Part shown: piece after piece, positions 14,687-21,660 of the stretch
How positions within the stretch are numbered: position 1 is the first letter of the stretch
How the letters are laid out: every line of letters starts with the position of its first letter
From: Roseisolibacter sp. H3M3-2
GTDB taxonomy: Bacteria; Gemmatimonadota; Gemmatimonadetes; Gemmatimonadales; Gemmatimonadaceae
NCBI RefSeq assembly: GCF_029211165.1
Contig: NZ_JARGEK010000008.1
Coordinates: forward strand, 1 to 36,230
Length of the DNA stretch: 36,230 bases
Direction: 5' to 3'
Notes under the pieces: generated by a model
Databases searched by the model: none
Seen by the model: the letters and a program-made list of their open reading frames with translations, nothing else
What the model was told of the DNA's origin: nothing
Translations under genes and position numbers: made by a program

Positions 14687-15954
14687 CGGAGCGCCTGGGG
14701 ATCGGCTTCGTCGGCAGCGGGTTCATCGCGCGCTTCCACGTCCGGTCGTTCCAGGCGGTGCGCGAGGCGGACGTGGTCGGGGTGTGGAGCCCCAACCGCG
14801 CGAACGCCGAGTCGGCCGCCGCGCTGGCGCGCGAGCTCGACGTCGGCGACGCGCGGGCGCACGCCTCGATCGCCGACCTGGTGGCCGACCCGCGCGTCGA
14901 CGCGATCTGGCTGACGGGGCCCAACCACGCGCGCGTCGACAACGTCGCGGCGATCGTGCAGGCGATTCGCGACGGGCGCGGCACGCTGCGCGGCCTCGCC
15001 TGCGAGAAGCCGCTCGGCCGCACGGTCGCCGAGGCGCGTCGGGTCCAGGAGCTCGTCGACTCGGTGGGGCTCGCGACCGGCTACCTCGAGAACCAGCTCT
15101 TCACGCCGCAGGTCGAGACGGGGCGCGCCCTGCTGTGGGCGCGCGGCGCCGCGGCCACCGGGCGCCCGTACCTCGCCCGCGCCGCCGAGGAGCACTCGGG
15201 GCCGCACATGCCGTGGTTCTGGGACGGCGCGTCGCAGGGGGGCGGGGTGCTCAACGACATGCTCTGCCACTCGGCGCTGCTCGTGCGCCACCTGCTCACG
15301 CGCCCCGGCGAGCCGCTGTCGACGGTGCGGCCGGTGCGCGTGACGGGGCAGGTCGCGTCGCTCAAGTGGACGCGCCCCGAGTACCGGCGCGCGCTGCAGG
15401 CGTCGATGGGCGTCGACTACGCGGCGCGGCCGAGCGAGGACTTCGCGCACGCCACGATCGAGTTCGAGACCGCCGACGGGCACGTCGCGATCGGCGAGGC
15501 GTCGACGTCGTGGAGCTTCGTCGGGGCGGGGCTGCGGCTGAGCGCCGAGCTGCTGGGCCCCGAGTACTCGATGTCGTGGAACTCGCTCGACGCGGGGCTG
15601 AAGCTGTTCTTCTCGCGCGCGGTGCGGGGCGCCGCGGGCGAGGACCTGGTCGAGAAGCAGAACGCCGAGGTGGGGCTGATGCCGGTGGTGGCCGGCGAGC
15701 CCTGGGCCTACGGCTACGAGGCGGAGAACCGCCACTTCGCGCGCGCCTTCCTCGGGAAGGAGGCGCCCATGCTCACCTTCGCCGACGGGGTGGACGTCGT
15801 GCAGCTGCTCATGACCGCGTACCGCAGCGCCGAGGAGGGGCGGACGCTCGCCCTCGACGGCGCGGCGGTGGAGGACTTCGTGCCGCAGGTGGCGCGGGGC
15901 ACCTGGCGCCCGCGCGCGCTCGACCTGCAGGCGTCGCCCGGGGAGGCCCGATGA
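14683..15954 (+). CDS. Gfo/Idh/MocA-family oxidoreductase 1
   Basis: This 423-residue protein begins with a Rossmann NAD(P) fold ([21 protein letters not shown], about 6-26). It has the family motif [15 protein letters not shown] (Lys of EKP), followed by a C-terminal alpha/beta substrate domain with [20 protein letters not shown]. No signal peptide is present, so it is cytoplasmic. Members oxidise or reduce sugars and keto-sugars. In this operon it could interconvert a 3-keto sugar and the free sugar. ATG overlaps the upstream TGA by 3 nt, and its own TGA overlaps the next ATG. Confidence 0.92.
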   Translation: MTERLGIGFVGSGFIARFHVRSFQAVREADVVGVWSPNRANAESAAALARELDVGDARAHASIADLVADPRVDAIWLTGPNHARVDNVAAIVQAIRDGRGTLRGLACEKPLGRTVAEARRVQELVDSVGLATGYLENQLFTPQVETGRALLWARGAAATGRPYLARAAEEHSGPHMPWFWDGASQGGGVLNDMLCHSALLVRHLLTRPGEPLSTVRPVRVTGQVASLKWTRPEYRRALQASMGVDYAARPSEDFAHATIEFETADGHVAIGEASTSWSFVGAGLRLSAELLGPEYSMSWNSLDAGLKLFFSRAVRGAAGEDLVEKQNAEVGLMPVVAGEPWAYGYEAENRHFARAFLGKEAPMLTFADGVDVVQLLMTAYRSAEEGRTLALDGAAVEDFVPQVARGTWRPRALDLQASPGEAR

Positions 15955-17588
15955 GCGCGTCCGGCAACGTCTCGCGCCGCGACTTCGTGGCGACGGCGGC
16001 CACGCTGGCCGCCGGGATCACCATCGTGCCGCGCCACGTGCTCGGCGGCCCGGGGTACCGCGCGCCGAGCGACACGCTGAACGTCGCGATCGTCGGCGCC
16101 GGCGGGATGGGGATGGCCAACTGGACGCAGCTGCTCGGCGAGAACGTCGTCGCGCTGTGCGACGTCGACTTCCCGTTCGTCGAGCGGTCGCTGGCGGGGC
16201 GGCTGCGCACGCGCCCGCCGACCTCGGTGCCGGCGACCGTCCCCGAGGCCGAGCGGGCGCGGTGGATGGCCGAGCGCACGGCGTCGGCGGAGAAGGCGCT
16301 GAAGGAAGCGCAGGCGATGGAGCAGACGTACCGGAAGGCGAAGCGGCACGCCGACTTCCGCCGGATGCTCGACACGCAGAAGGACATCGACGGCGTGCTG
16401 GTGGCGACCCCCGACCACGCGCACGCGGCGATCGCGTCGCGCGCGATGCAGGCGGGGAAGCACGTCTACGTGCAGAAGCCGCTGGCGGCGACGGTGTACG
16501 AGTCGCGGCTGCTGGCGCGGCTGGCGCGCGAGAACCCGAAGCTGGTGACCCAGATGGGGAACCAGGGGCACTCGGGGGAGGGGACGCGCCGCATCAAGGA
16601 GCTGATCGCGGCCGGCGTGCTGGGGAAGGTGAGCGCGGTGCACGTGTGGACCGACCGCCCGGTGCGCTACTGGGCGCAGGGGATCCCGCGTCCGGTGCCG
16701 GCGACCGCCGCGGCGGCGCCCGCGGCGACGACGCCCCCGGCGCAGCCGCTGGCGCTGAGCGACGGGGTGCCGCTGCCGGCCGCGCCGCCGCGCTGGAACA
16801 TGCGCACGGTGGACGACGCGGTGCGCGCGGCGATGGCCGCCAACCCGCAGACGCCGCCGGCGGGGCTCGACTGGGACCTGTACTGCGGCCCGGTGCCGGC
16901 GATCCCGTACCACCCGGCGTACCACCCGTTCTCGTGGCGCGGGTGGACCGACTTCGGCGTCGGCGCGATCGGCGACATGGGCGCGCACCTGATCGACCAG
17001 CCGTACTGGGCGCTCGACCTGACGCAGCCGACGCGCGTGACCGCGAGCTCGTCGCCGTGGGGCGGGCCGGCCAACGCGCCGGCGAGCTACCCGCTGGCGA
17101 TGACGGCGGAGTACGAGTTCCCGGCCGTCGGCGCGCGCGGGCCGGTGAAGCTGTTCTGGTACGACGGCGGGCTGCTCCCGCCGCGTCCCCCGTTCCTCCC
17201 CGACGACGTGCCGATCCAGACCGCCGACGGCGGCGGCGGCGTGTTCGTGGGCGAGAAGGGGATCCTCATCTACGAGACGTACGGCAACAACCCGCGCCTC
17301 TTCCCGGCGTCGCTGCAGGCGGAGGCCGACCGCGTGCCGAAGTCGCTGCCGCGCGTCGAGGTGCCGCACGAGGTGAACTGGGCGCGCGCCTGCCGCGGGC
17401 AGGAGCAGGCCAGCTCGCCGTTCGCCTACGCGGCGGCGCTGAACGAGACGATGCTCCTGCCGATCGTCGCGCTGCGCGCCGGGCAGGGGCGCACGATCGC
17501 CTACGACGCGGCGGGCATGCGGGTCACGAACGTGCCCGACGCCGGCCAGTACCTCACGCGCCAGTACCGCGAGGGATGGACCCTGTGA
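15951..17588 (+). CDS. Gfo/Idh/MocA-family oxidoreductase 2, Tat-exported, with insertions
   Basis: This 545-residue protein has a Tat signal ([27 protein letters not shown]), a Rossmann motif [14 protein letters not shown] at about 44-57, [14 protein letters not shown], and [10 protein letters not shown] carrying the family Lys. It is about 100 residues longer than usual. A charged helical insert at about 85-140 ([25 protein letters not shown]) and a Pro/Ala-rich loop at about 245-285 account for this. The downstream [31 protein letters not shown] and C-terminal domain fit the exported sugar-oxidoreductase branch with tightly bound NAD(P). The operon places it with glycoside oxidation outside the cytoplasm. 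Confidence 0.9.
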   Translation: MSASGNVSRRDFVATAATLAAGITIVPRHVLGGPGYRAPSDTLNVAIVGAGGMGMANWTQLLGENVVALCDVDFPFVERSLAGRLRTRPPTSVPATVPEAERARWMAERTASAEKALKEAQAMEQTYRKAKRHADFRRMLDTQKDIDGVLVATPDHAHAAIASRAMQAGKHVYVQKPLAATVYESRLLARLARENPKLVTQMGNQGHSGEGTRRIKELIAAGVLGKVSAVHVWTDRPVRYWAQGIPRPVPATAAAAPAATTPPAQPLALSDGVPLPAAPPRWNMRTVDDAVRAAMAANPQTPPAGLDWDLYCGPVPAIPYHPAYHPFSWRGWTDFGVGAIGDMGAHLIDQPYWALDLTQPTRVTASSSPWGGPANAPASYPLAMTAEYEFPAVGARGPVKLFWYDGGLLPPRPPFLPDDVPIQTADGGGGVFVGEKGILIYETYGNNPRLFPASLQAEADRVPKSLPRVEVPHEVNWARACRGQEQASSPFAYAAALNETMLLPIVALRAGQGRTIAYDAAGMRVTNVPDAGQYLTRQYREGWTL

Positions 17589-18349
17589 GAGCGATTCCAA
17601 TCGTCGCCGCCCTCCTCGTGGCGGGAGCTGCGGGCTGCGGGCAGCGGACCGACAGCGCCGCCGCCGACACCACGACGCCCGCGATGACCGCCGACTCCGC
17701 CGCCGCCCCGCAGCCGGGGGCGCCCAACACGCTCACCGACGCCGAGCGCGCCGACGGGTGGCGCCTCCTGTTCGACGGCACGAGCACCGCCGGGTGGCGC
17801 GGCTACGGGAAGGCCGCGATGCCCGACAGCGGGTGGTCGGTGGTCGACGGGTCGCTGGTGCGCACGGGGCGCGGCGGCGACATCGTCACCGCCGACAAGT
17901 ACAAGGACTTCGAGCTGGCGTTCGAGTGGAAGGTGCCGCCGGGCGGGAACAGCGGCGTCTTCTACCGCGCCATCGAGGACTCGAACGCGATCTACATGAG
18001 CGCGCCCGAGTACCAGGTGCTCGACGACGAGCGGCACGTCGACGGGAAGAACCCGCTCACCTCCGCGGGCGCGGCGTACGGGCTGTACGCGCCGCCGCGC
18101 GGCGTGGTGAAGCCGGCCGGCGAGTGGAACGCGGGGCGCATCGTGGTGGCGGGGAGCCGCGTCGAGCACTGGCTCAACGGGCAGAAGGTCGCCGAGTACG
18201 AGCTGCAGGGCGCCGACTGGAAGGCGAAGGTCGCGGCCTCGAAGTTCAAGGACTGGCCGACCTACGGCACCGCCGCCGAGGGGTACATCGGGCTGCAGGA
18301 CCACGGCGATCGGGTGGAGTTCCGGTCCATCAAGGTGAGGACGCGCTGA
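17585..18349 (+). CDS. DUF1080 (3-keto-disaccharide hydrolase-type) lipoprotein
   Basis: This 254-residue lipoprotein has lipobox AAGC (Cys18), a Thr/Ala/Asp-rich spacer to about 50, and then a single DUF1080 lectin-like beta sandwich. The domain shows [80 protein letters not shown] and [19 protein letters not shown]. Family members cleave 3-keto-glycosides, which suits a role after GMC oxidation. The GTG at 17585 is preferred over the ATG at 17576 because GAGGGA stands eight bases upstream and the start then overlaps the previous stop by 4 nt. Confidence 0.9.
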   Translation: MRAIPIVAALLVAGAAGCGQRTDSAAADTTTPAMTADSAAAPQPGAPNTLTDAERADGWRLLFDGTSTAGWRGYGKAAMPDSGWSVVDGSLVRTGRGGDIVTADKYKDFELAFEWKVPPGGNSGVFYRAIEDSNAIYMSAPEYQVLDDERHVDGKNPLTSAGAAYGLYAPPRGVVKPAGEWNAGRIVVAGSRVEHWLNGQKVAEYELQGADWKAKVAASKFKDWPTYGTAAEGYIGLQDHGDRVEFRSIKVRTR

Positions 18350-19617
18350 TGGCCGCGACGACCGCCACCGGGGCGATCCGGACGCGCCTCTCGGTGATGA
18401 TGTTCGTGCAGTACTTCATCTACGGCTCGTGGCTCGTCACGCTCGGCACCTTCCTCGGCAACGTGCTGCAGGCGAGCGGCACCGAGGTCGGGTTCGCGTA
18501 CATGATGCCGGCGCTGGCGGCGATCGTGTCGCCGTTCCTGGTGGGGATGGTCGCCGACCGCTTCTTCGCCACCGAGCGGGTGCTGGCGGTGCTGCACCTG
18601 GCGGGCGCCGCGCTGCTGTTCGCGGCGACGCGGCAGACGAGCTTCTCGGGGTTCGCGGTGGTGTTCGGCCTGTACACGCTGTGCTACATGCCGACGCTCG
18701 CGCTCACCAACGCGCTCTCGTTCGCCAACATGCGCGACCCGGGGACCGAGTTCCCGCGCATCCGCGTGCTCGGCACGATCGGCTTCATCGCGGTGGGGCT
18801 GCTGATCGGGCGGCTCGGCGCCGACGCGACCGCGCTCCCGCTGCAGATCGGCGCCGGCGCGTCGGTGCTGATGGCGCTCTACTCGCTCTCGCTCCCGCAC
18901 ACGCCGCCGCCGGGCGCCGGCAAGCCGTTCTCGGCGCGCGACGTCCTCGGGCTCGACGCGCTGGCGCTGATGAAGGACCGCTCGTTCGCGGTGTTCGTGC
19001 TCGGCTCGTTCCTGCTGTGCATCCCGCTGCAGTTCTACTACGCCTTCACCAACCCCTTCCTGAACGAGATCGGGGTGAGCGGGGCGGCGGCGAAGATGAC
19101 GCTCGGGCAGATGTCCGAGATCGGCTTCATGCTGCTGATGCCGTGGTTCTTCGCGCGGCTCGGCGTGAAGAAGATGCTGCTGATCGGGATGGCCGCGTGG
19201 ACGGCGCGCTACGTCCTCTTCTCGCAGGGGAACGCGACGACGGGGATGTGGATGCTCTACCTCGGGCTCCTGCTCCACGGCGTCTGCTACGACTTCTTCT
19301 TCGTGACGGGGCAGATCTACGTCGACCAGCAGGCGGGGCCCGGGATCCGCGCGGCGGCGCAGGGCTTCATCACGCTGGTGACGCTCGGCGTCGGCCAGGC
19401 GATCGGGTCGTGGCTGTCGGGGGTGGTGGTCGACGCCAACGCGATCCCCGCGGTCGCCGGCGCGCCGGCCGGGCACGACTGGGGGACCATCTGGCTGGTC
19501 CCGGCGGCGGGGGCGCTGGTGGTGCTGGTGATCTTCGCGCTGCTCTTCCGGCCGCGGGCGTCGTCGCGTCCCGACGCGCGGGTGCCCGACGCGGCGCCGG
19601 CGAGCGCGCCGGCTTAA
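18349..19617 (+). CDS. MFS permease, nucleoside:H+ symporter (NupG/XapB-like) family
   Basis: This 422-residue inner-membrane protein has about 12 hydrophobic helices. Its start, RLSVMMFVQYFIYGSWLVTLGTFLG, and the segments TLCYMPTLALTNALSFANM and FPRIRVLGTIGFIAVGLLIG are typical of the NupG/XapB branch. In this context it more likely carries a sugar or keto-sugar released by the preceding enzymes than a nucleoside; that is inference from position. ATG overlaps the DUF1080 stop by one base. It is the last gene of the operon, and its TAA lies in the sequence TTAAGAGCTT shared with the flank of hairpin P4. Confidence 0.92.
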   Translation: MAATTATGAIRTRLSVMMFVQYFIYGSWLVTLGTFLGNVLQASGTEVGFAYMMPALAAIVSPFLVGMVADRFFATERVLAVLHLAGAALLFAATRQTSFSGFAVVFGLYTLCYMPTLALTNALSFANMRDPGTEFPRIRVLGTIGFIAVGLLIGRLGADATALPLQIGAGASVLMALYSLSLPHTPPPGAGKPFSARDVLGLDALALMKDRSFAVFVLGSFLLCIPLQFYYAFTNPFLNEIGVSGAAAKMTLGQMSEIGFMLLMPWFFARLGVKKMLLIGMAAWTARYVLFSQGNATTGMWMLYLGLLLHGVCYDFFFVTGQIYVDQQAGPGIRAAAQGFITLVTLGVGQAIGSWLSGVVVDANAIPAVAGAPAGHDWGTIWLVPAAGALVVLVIFALLFRPRASSRPDARVPDAAPASAPA

Positions 19618-19625
19618 GAGCTTTC

Positions 19626-19702
19626 GACACGGAGGGACACGGAAACCGGGGGAGAGACTCGAGCCTGCAGTCTCTCCCCCGGTTTCCGTGTCCCTCCGTG
19701 TC
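19626..19702 (+). repeat. Hairpin element P3 at a convergent gene end
   Basis: A perfect 34-bp inverted repeat (19626-19659 and 19669-19702) surrounds a 9-nt loop. The outer arm is GACACGGAGGGACACG, with a repeated GACACGG word. The inner core is GAAACCGGGGGAGAGACT. The inner core recurs at 33215-33287 (P4) with one base changed on each side and a different outer arm. It sits between the convergent MFS (+) and DUF2384 (-) genes and could terminate both, although no T-run follows. Confidence 0.93.
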
Positions 19703-19718
19703 TGCTCCTACCGGGCGC

Positions 19719-19925
19719 TCAGTCCGCTCGCCCCAGCAGCCGCGCGGCGCGGTGCGAGGCGGAGGCGCCGATGTCGGCGCACTGGGCGGGGGTGAAGCCC
19801 GCGAGCTCGCGGCGGGGGTGGTGCAGCCAGGCTTCGGCGGCCGGGCGGTCGGGGAAGGCCTCGGCGGCGCGGTCGGCCAGCCAGCGCAGGCGCTCCACCG
19901 GCCGGTCGGCGAACGACGTGTCCAC
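19719..19925 (-). CDS. Orphan MbcA/ParS/Xre toxin-binding domain (DUF2384-like) protein
   Basis: This 68-residue protein carries the pattern A-EAF-...-AEAWLHHPRRELAGFTPAQCADIGASASHRAARLLGRAD. It matches the C-terminal domain of Xre/MbcA/ParS antitoxins (A..WL..P...L.G.sP......G...v..LLgR). It lacks the N-terminal helix-turn-helix of full antitoxins, and no RES-domain toxin is adjacent, so it may be a stand-alone or remnant domain. The GTG start at 19925 is supported by GAGAGG six to seven bases upstream; the longer frame upstream looks non-coding. It converges on the sugar operon across hairpin P3. Confidence 0.65.
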   Translation of the reverse strand: MDTSFADRPVERLRWLADRAAEAFPDRPAAEAWLHHPRRELAGFTPAQCADIGASASHRAARLLGRAD

Positions 19926-20016
19926 GGTCGATCCTCTCGGGCGTGTCGGGTGGCGTGGAGACGCGAGCACGGGTCCCGCCAGGCTGCGGCGACGACCCGT
20001 GCGACGCGCGGGGGGA

Positions 20017-20036
20017 TGCCAGCCCTCGTGCTGGCA
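20017..20036. terminator. Small perfect hairpin downstream of the microprotein gene
   Basis: TGCCAGC and GCTGGCA form a 7-bp stem with the loop CCTCGT. It lies 43 bp after the stop of the minus-strand 42-residue protein. It has no T-run, so termination is only a possibility. No gene is seen in the rest of 19926-20079. Confidence 0.35.
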
Positions 20037-20079
20037 CCGTCGTACGGTGGCAAATAGCGTGCTCGACAGCAGACCCGGG

Positions 20080-20208
20080 TTACTGGAAGATCCCGAAGTT
20101 GCCCAGCAGCCACCACAGGATGATGAAGATGAGGACGGTGCTGAAGCACCCGCCCCCCAGCTTCTTGGCGCCGTACCCGGCGGCGAGGCCACGCAGCAGT
20201 TTGCTCAT
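20080..20208 (-). CDS. 42-residue single-span membrane microprotein
   Basis: The frame reads MSKLLRGLAAGYGAKKLG, then GGCFSTVLIFIILWWLLG and NFGIFQ. A basic Gly-rich N-terminus is followed by one hydrophobic helix of about 18 residues with a Trp-Trp pair, so it should insert in the membrane with the N-terminus inside. Composition is unlike random translation of this GC-rich DNA (Ile, Phe and Trp clustering), which supports a real gene. I recall similar short proteins with the GAKKLGGGCFST motif in other bacteria; no function is known to me. There is no clear Shine-Dalgarno. The next gene on this strand is the DUF2384-like one. Confidence 0.75.
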   Translation of the reverse strand: MSKLLRGLAAGYGAKKLGGGCFSTVLIFIILWWLLGNFGIFQ

Positions 20209-20364
20209 GCGGGGGCGTGATGCACGACACATACCGGGTGCCCGGGGCGGGTGACCTGTGACACCGAGCCGGCGACACGGCGGCGCCAGCTTTGGGGGAC
20301 CCGCGTGGCAGGGTCATCCACCGCGCCGCGCTCCCGCCCCGCCCCCCGCTGTTCCCGCCGTACC

Positions 20365-20793
20365 GTGTCTCCCGAGTCGTACGACCGCGCCGACGAGCCG
20401 CGCCCCGACGCCCGCCGGCGCCCCCTCGAGCGCGCCCTCCCGGCGCGCGACGTGGACGAGCAGATCTTCCGCCGCCTCCTCGGCTGGGAGCCGCTCGCCG
20501 ACGGCCGGATGCGCCGTCCCGACGGCGCCGTCGTGCCGCTGCCGCGGGTGAGCGTCGACGACCGCCAGGCCGACGCCGTCGCCCGGCTCTTCCACGAGCC
20601 GTTCTGGCGCTGGCACCTGTACGAGCGCGAGGACCTGCCCGGCGCGCCGCGCCACCTCGCGCTGCTGAACGACGTGTGGTCGCTCCCGCCGCGGCAGTAC
20701 GTGGGCGAGGGGCACGCGCGCGCGGCGGCGATCGCGCAGGCGATCCTGCACGCGCTCGACGAGCGGGTGCGCGGGACGGAGCGCGCGGACTGA
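20365..20793 (+). CDS. Hypothetical protein
   Basis: This 142-residue soluble protein is not one I can assign. It contains IFRRLLGWEPLADGRMRRPDGAVVPLPRVSVDDRQADAVARLF, a layout (LGW...G...RPDG...LP..S.D) like short proteins of the phage ABA-sandwich type. FWRWHLYEREDLPGAPRHLALLNDVW and a C-terminal helix follow. The GTG at 20365 is the first plausible start; upstream sequence in the same frame is Arg/Pro-rich and looks non-coding. The 20209-20364 gap holds nothing else I can name. Confidence 0.55.
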   Translation: MSPESYDRADEPRPDARRRPLERALPARDVDEQIFRRLLGWEPLADGRMRRPDGAVVPLPRVSVDDRQADAVARLFHEPFWRWHLYEREDLPGAPRHLALLNDVWSLPPRQYVGEGHARAAAIAQAILHALDERVRGTERAD

Positions 20794-20837
20794 CGCTGTT
20801 GCTCGGACGCTGGTGCAGTCCCGGTGAGTGCGGCTAA

Positions 20838-20873
20838 TGTGACGCCGATCACGTATGACGATCTCGTCATACG
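20838..20873 (+). promoter_or_regulatory. CRP/FNR-like site and adjoining dyad upstream of the PEP-CTERM gene
   Basis: TGTGA-CGCCGA-TCACG at 20838-20853 is close to the TGTGA-N6-TCACA consensus of CRP/FNR-family regulators. It runs directly into a perfect 9-bp dyad, CGTATGACG-ATCT-CGTCATACG, at 20852-20873. Both lie 55-90 bp before the ATG of the secreted PEP-CTERM protein, a usual position for operators. The dyad alone could instead end the preceding gene. Confidence 0.45.
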
Positions 20874-20927
20874 CTCGAGGCCGCCGACGCGGGCGGCGCC
20901 GTCGCGCACTCCCTTCGAGGATCGACC

Positions 20928-21596
20928 ATGCCCGTGCTCCGCCACGCCCGTCGTCTCAGCGCCCGCTCACTGCTCGCCGTCGCCCTCGCGCTGCCGGGCG
21001 GCACGCTGGCCGGGCAGGGACAGATCGACGTCAGCTCGGCCACGCTGTTCACGAGCCGGTCGCAGTTCCTGCAAACGGTGACCGGCGGCTGCCAGACCGC
21101 GTTCTCCGACCTGAACAACGTGGCGGACGGCGGGACCGTGATCCCGCTGCGTGAGGCTCAGGGCTGCATCGTGAACACGATCGGTGGCTCGGCTCCGTGG
21201 AGCCCCGCCGTCCTCGGGGGAGCGACCGTGCAGGGCGGGCAGATCACGAGCGCGACGCCGTTCACGATCACGTTTCCCGGAAGCTCCGGGCAGCTGCCGC
21301 AGGGCTTCGGCGCCGACTTCCGTCTGCTCGGCGGGGGCACGGACCTGCTCTTCCTGACGTTCAGCGGGATCAACTTCGCGCCCTTCACGCGGACGTTCCT
21401 GCTGGGCGAGAGCACGCAGTTCCTCGGCGCGCGGGTGCCGAGCCGGTTCCAGCAGGTCACCATCAGCACGCAGGGGAACACCACGGTGGTGGTCGACAAC
21501 TTCGCCGTCCTCGCGCCCGAGCCGTCCACGTATGCGCTGCTCGGCACGGGACTGCTGGCGCTGGGTGGCGTGGCCGCGCGACGCCGGCGGGGCTGA
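20928..21596 (+). CDS. PEP-CTERM sorting-domain protein 1
   Basis: This 222-residue exported protein has a signal peptide (LSARSLLAVALALPGGTLAGQ), a beta-rich middle without a family I recognise, and two Cys residues at about 54 and 79 that could pair. The C-terminal signal is APEPSTYALLGTGLLALGGVAARRRRG: the PEP motif, a membrane helix and an Arg cluster. Such tails are processed by an exosortase (not in this window) and are linked to surface or extracellular-matrix proteins. GAGG stands seven bases before the ATG. Upstream lie a CRP-like site and a dyad. Confidence 0.88.
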   Translation: MPVLRHARRLSARSLLAVALALPGGTLAGQGQIDVSSATLFTSRSQFLQTVTGGCQTAFSDLNNVADGGTVIPLREAQGCIVNTIGGSAPWSPAVLGGATVQGGQITSATPFTITFPGSSGQLPQGFGADFRLLGGGTDLLFLTFSGINFAPFTRTFLLGESTQFLGARVPSRFQQVTISTQGNTTVVVDNFAVLAPEPSTYALLGTGLLALGGVAARRRRG

Positions 21597-21625
21597 CCGC
21601 ACGGCCGGAGGGGCCCGCCGCGCGG

Positions 21626-21660
21626 TTGCCGCCCCGCGTCACGCGCGTAGCTTCCGCCTC
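21626..21660 (+). promoter_or_regulatory. Promoter of the membrane histidine kinase, apparently leaderless
   Basis: TTGCCG at 21626-21631 and TAGCTT at 21648-21653 are separated by exactly 16 bp. The GTG start at 21661 follows the -10 box by seven bases, which is where transcription should begin. The mRNA would then have no leader, and no Shine-Dalgarno is present. The same arrangement precedes the asparaginase gene. Confidence 0.65.

Noticed and set aside
19719-20208. Toxin-antitoxin pair made of the DUF2384-like gene and the 42-residue membrane protein
   Set aside because: Xre/MbcA/ParS antitoxins pair with RES-type toxins, not with single-span membrane peptides, and 154 bp with a hairpin separate the two genes.
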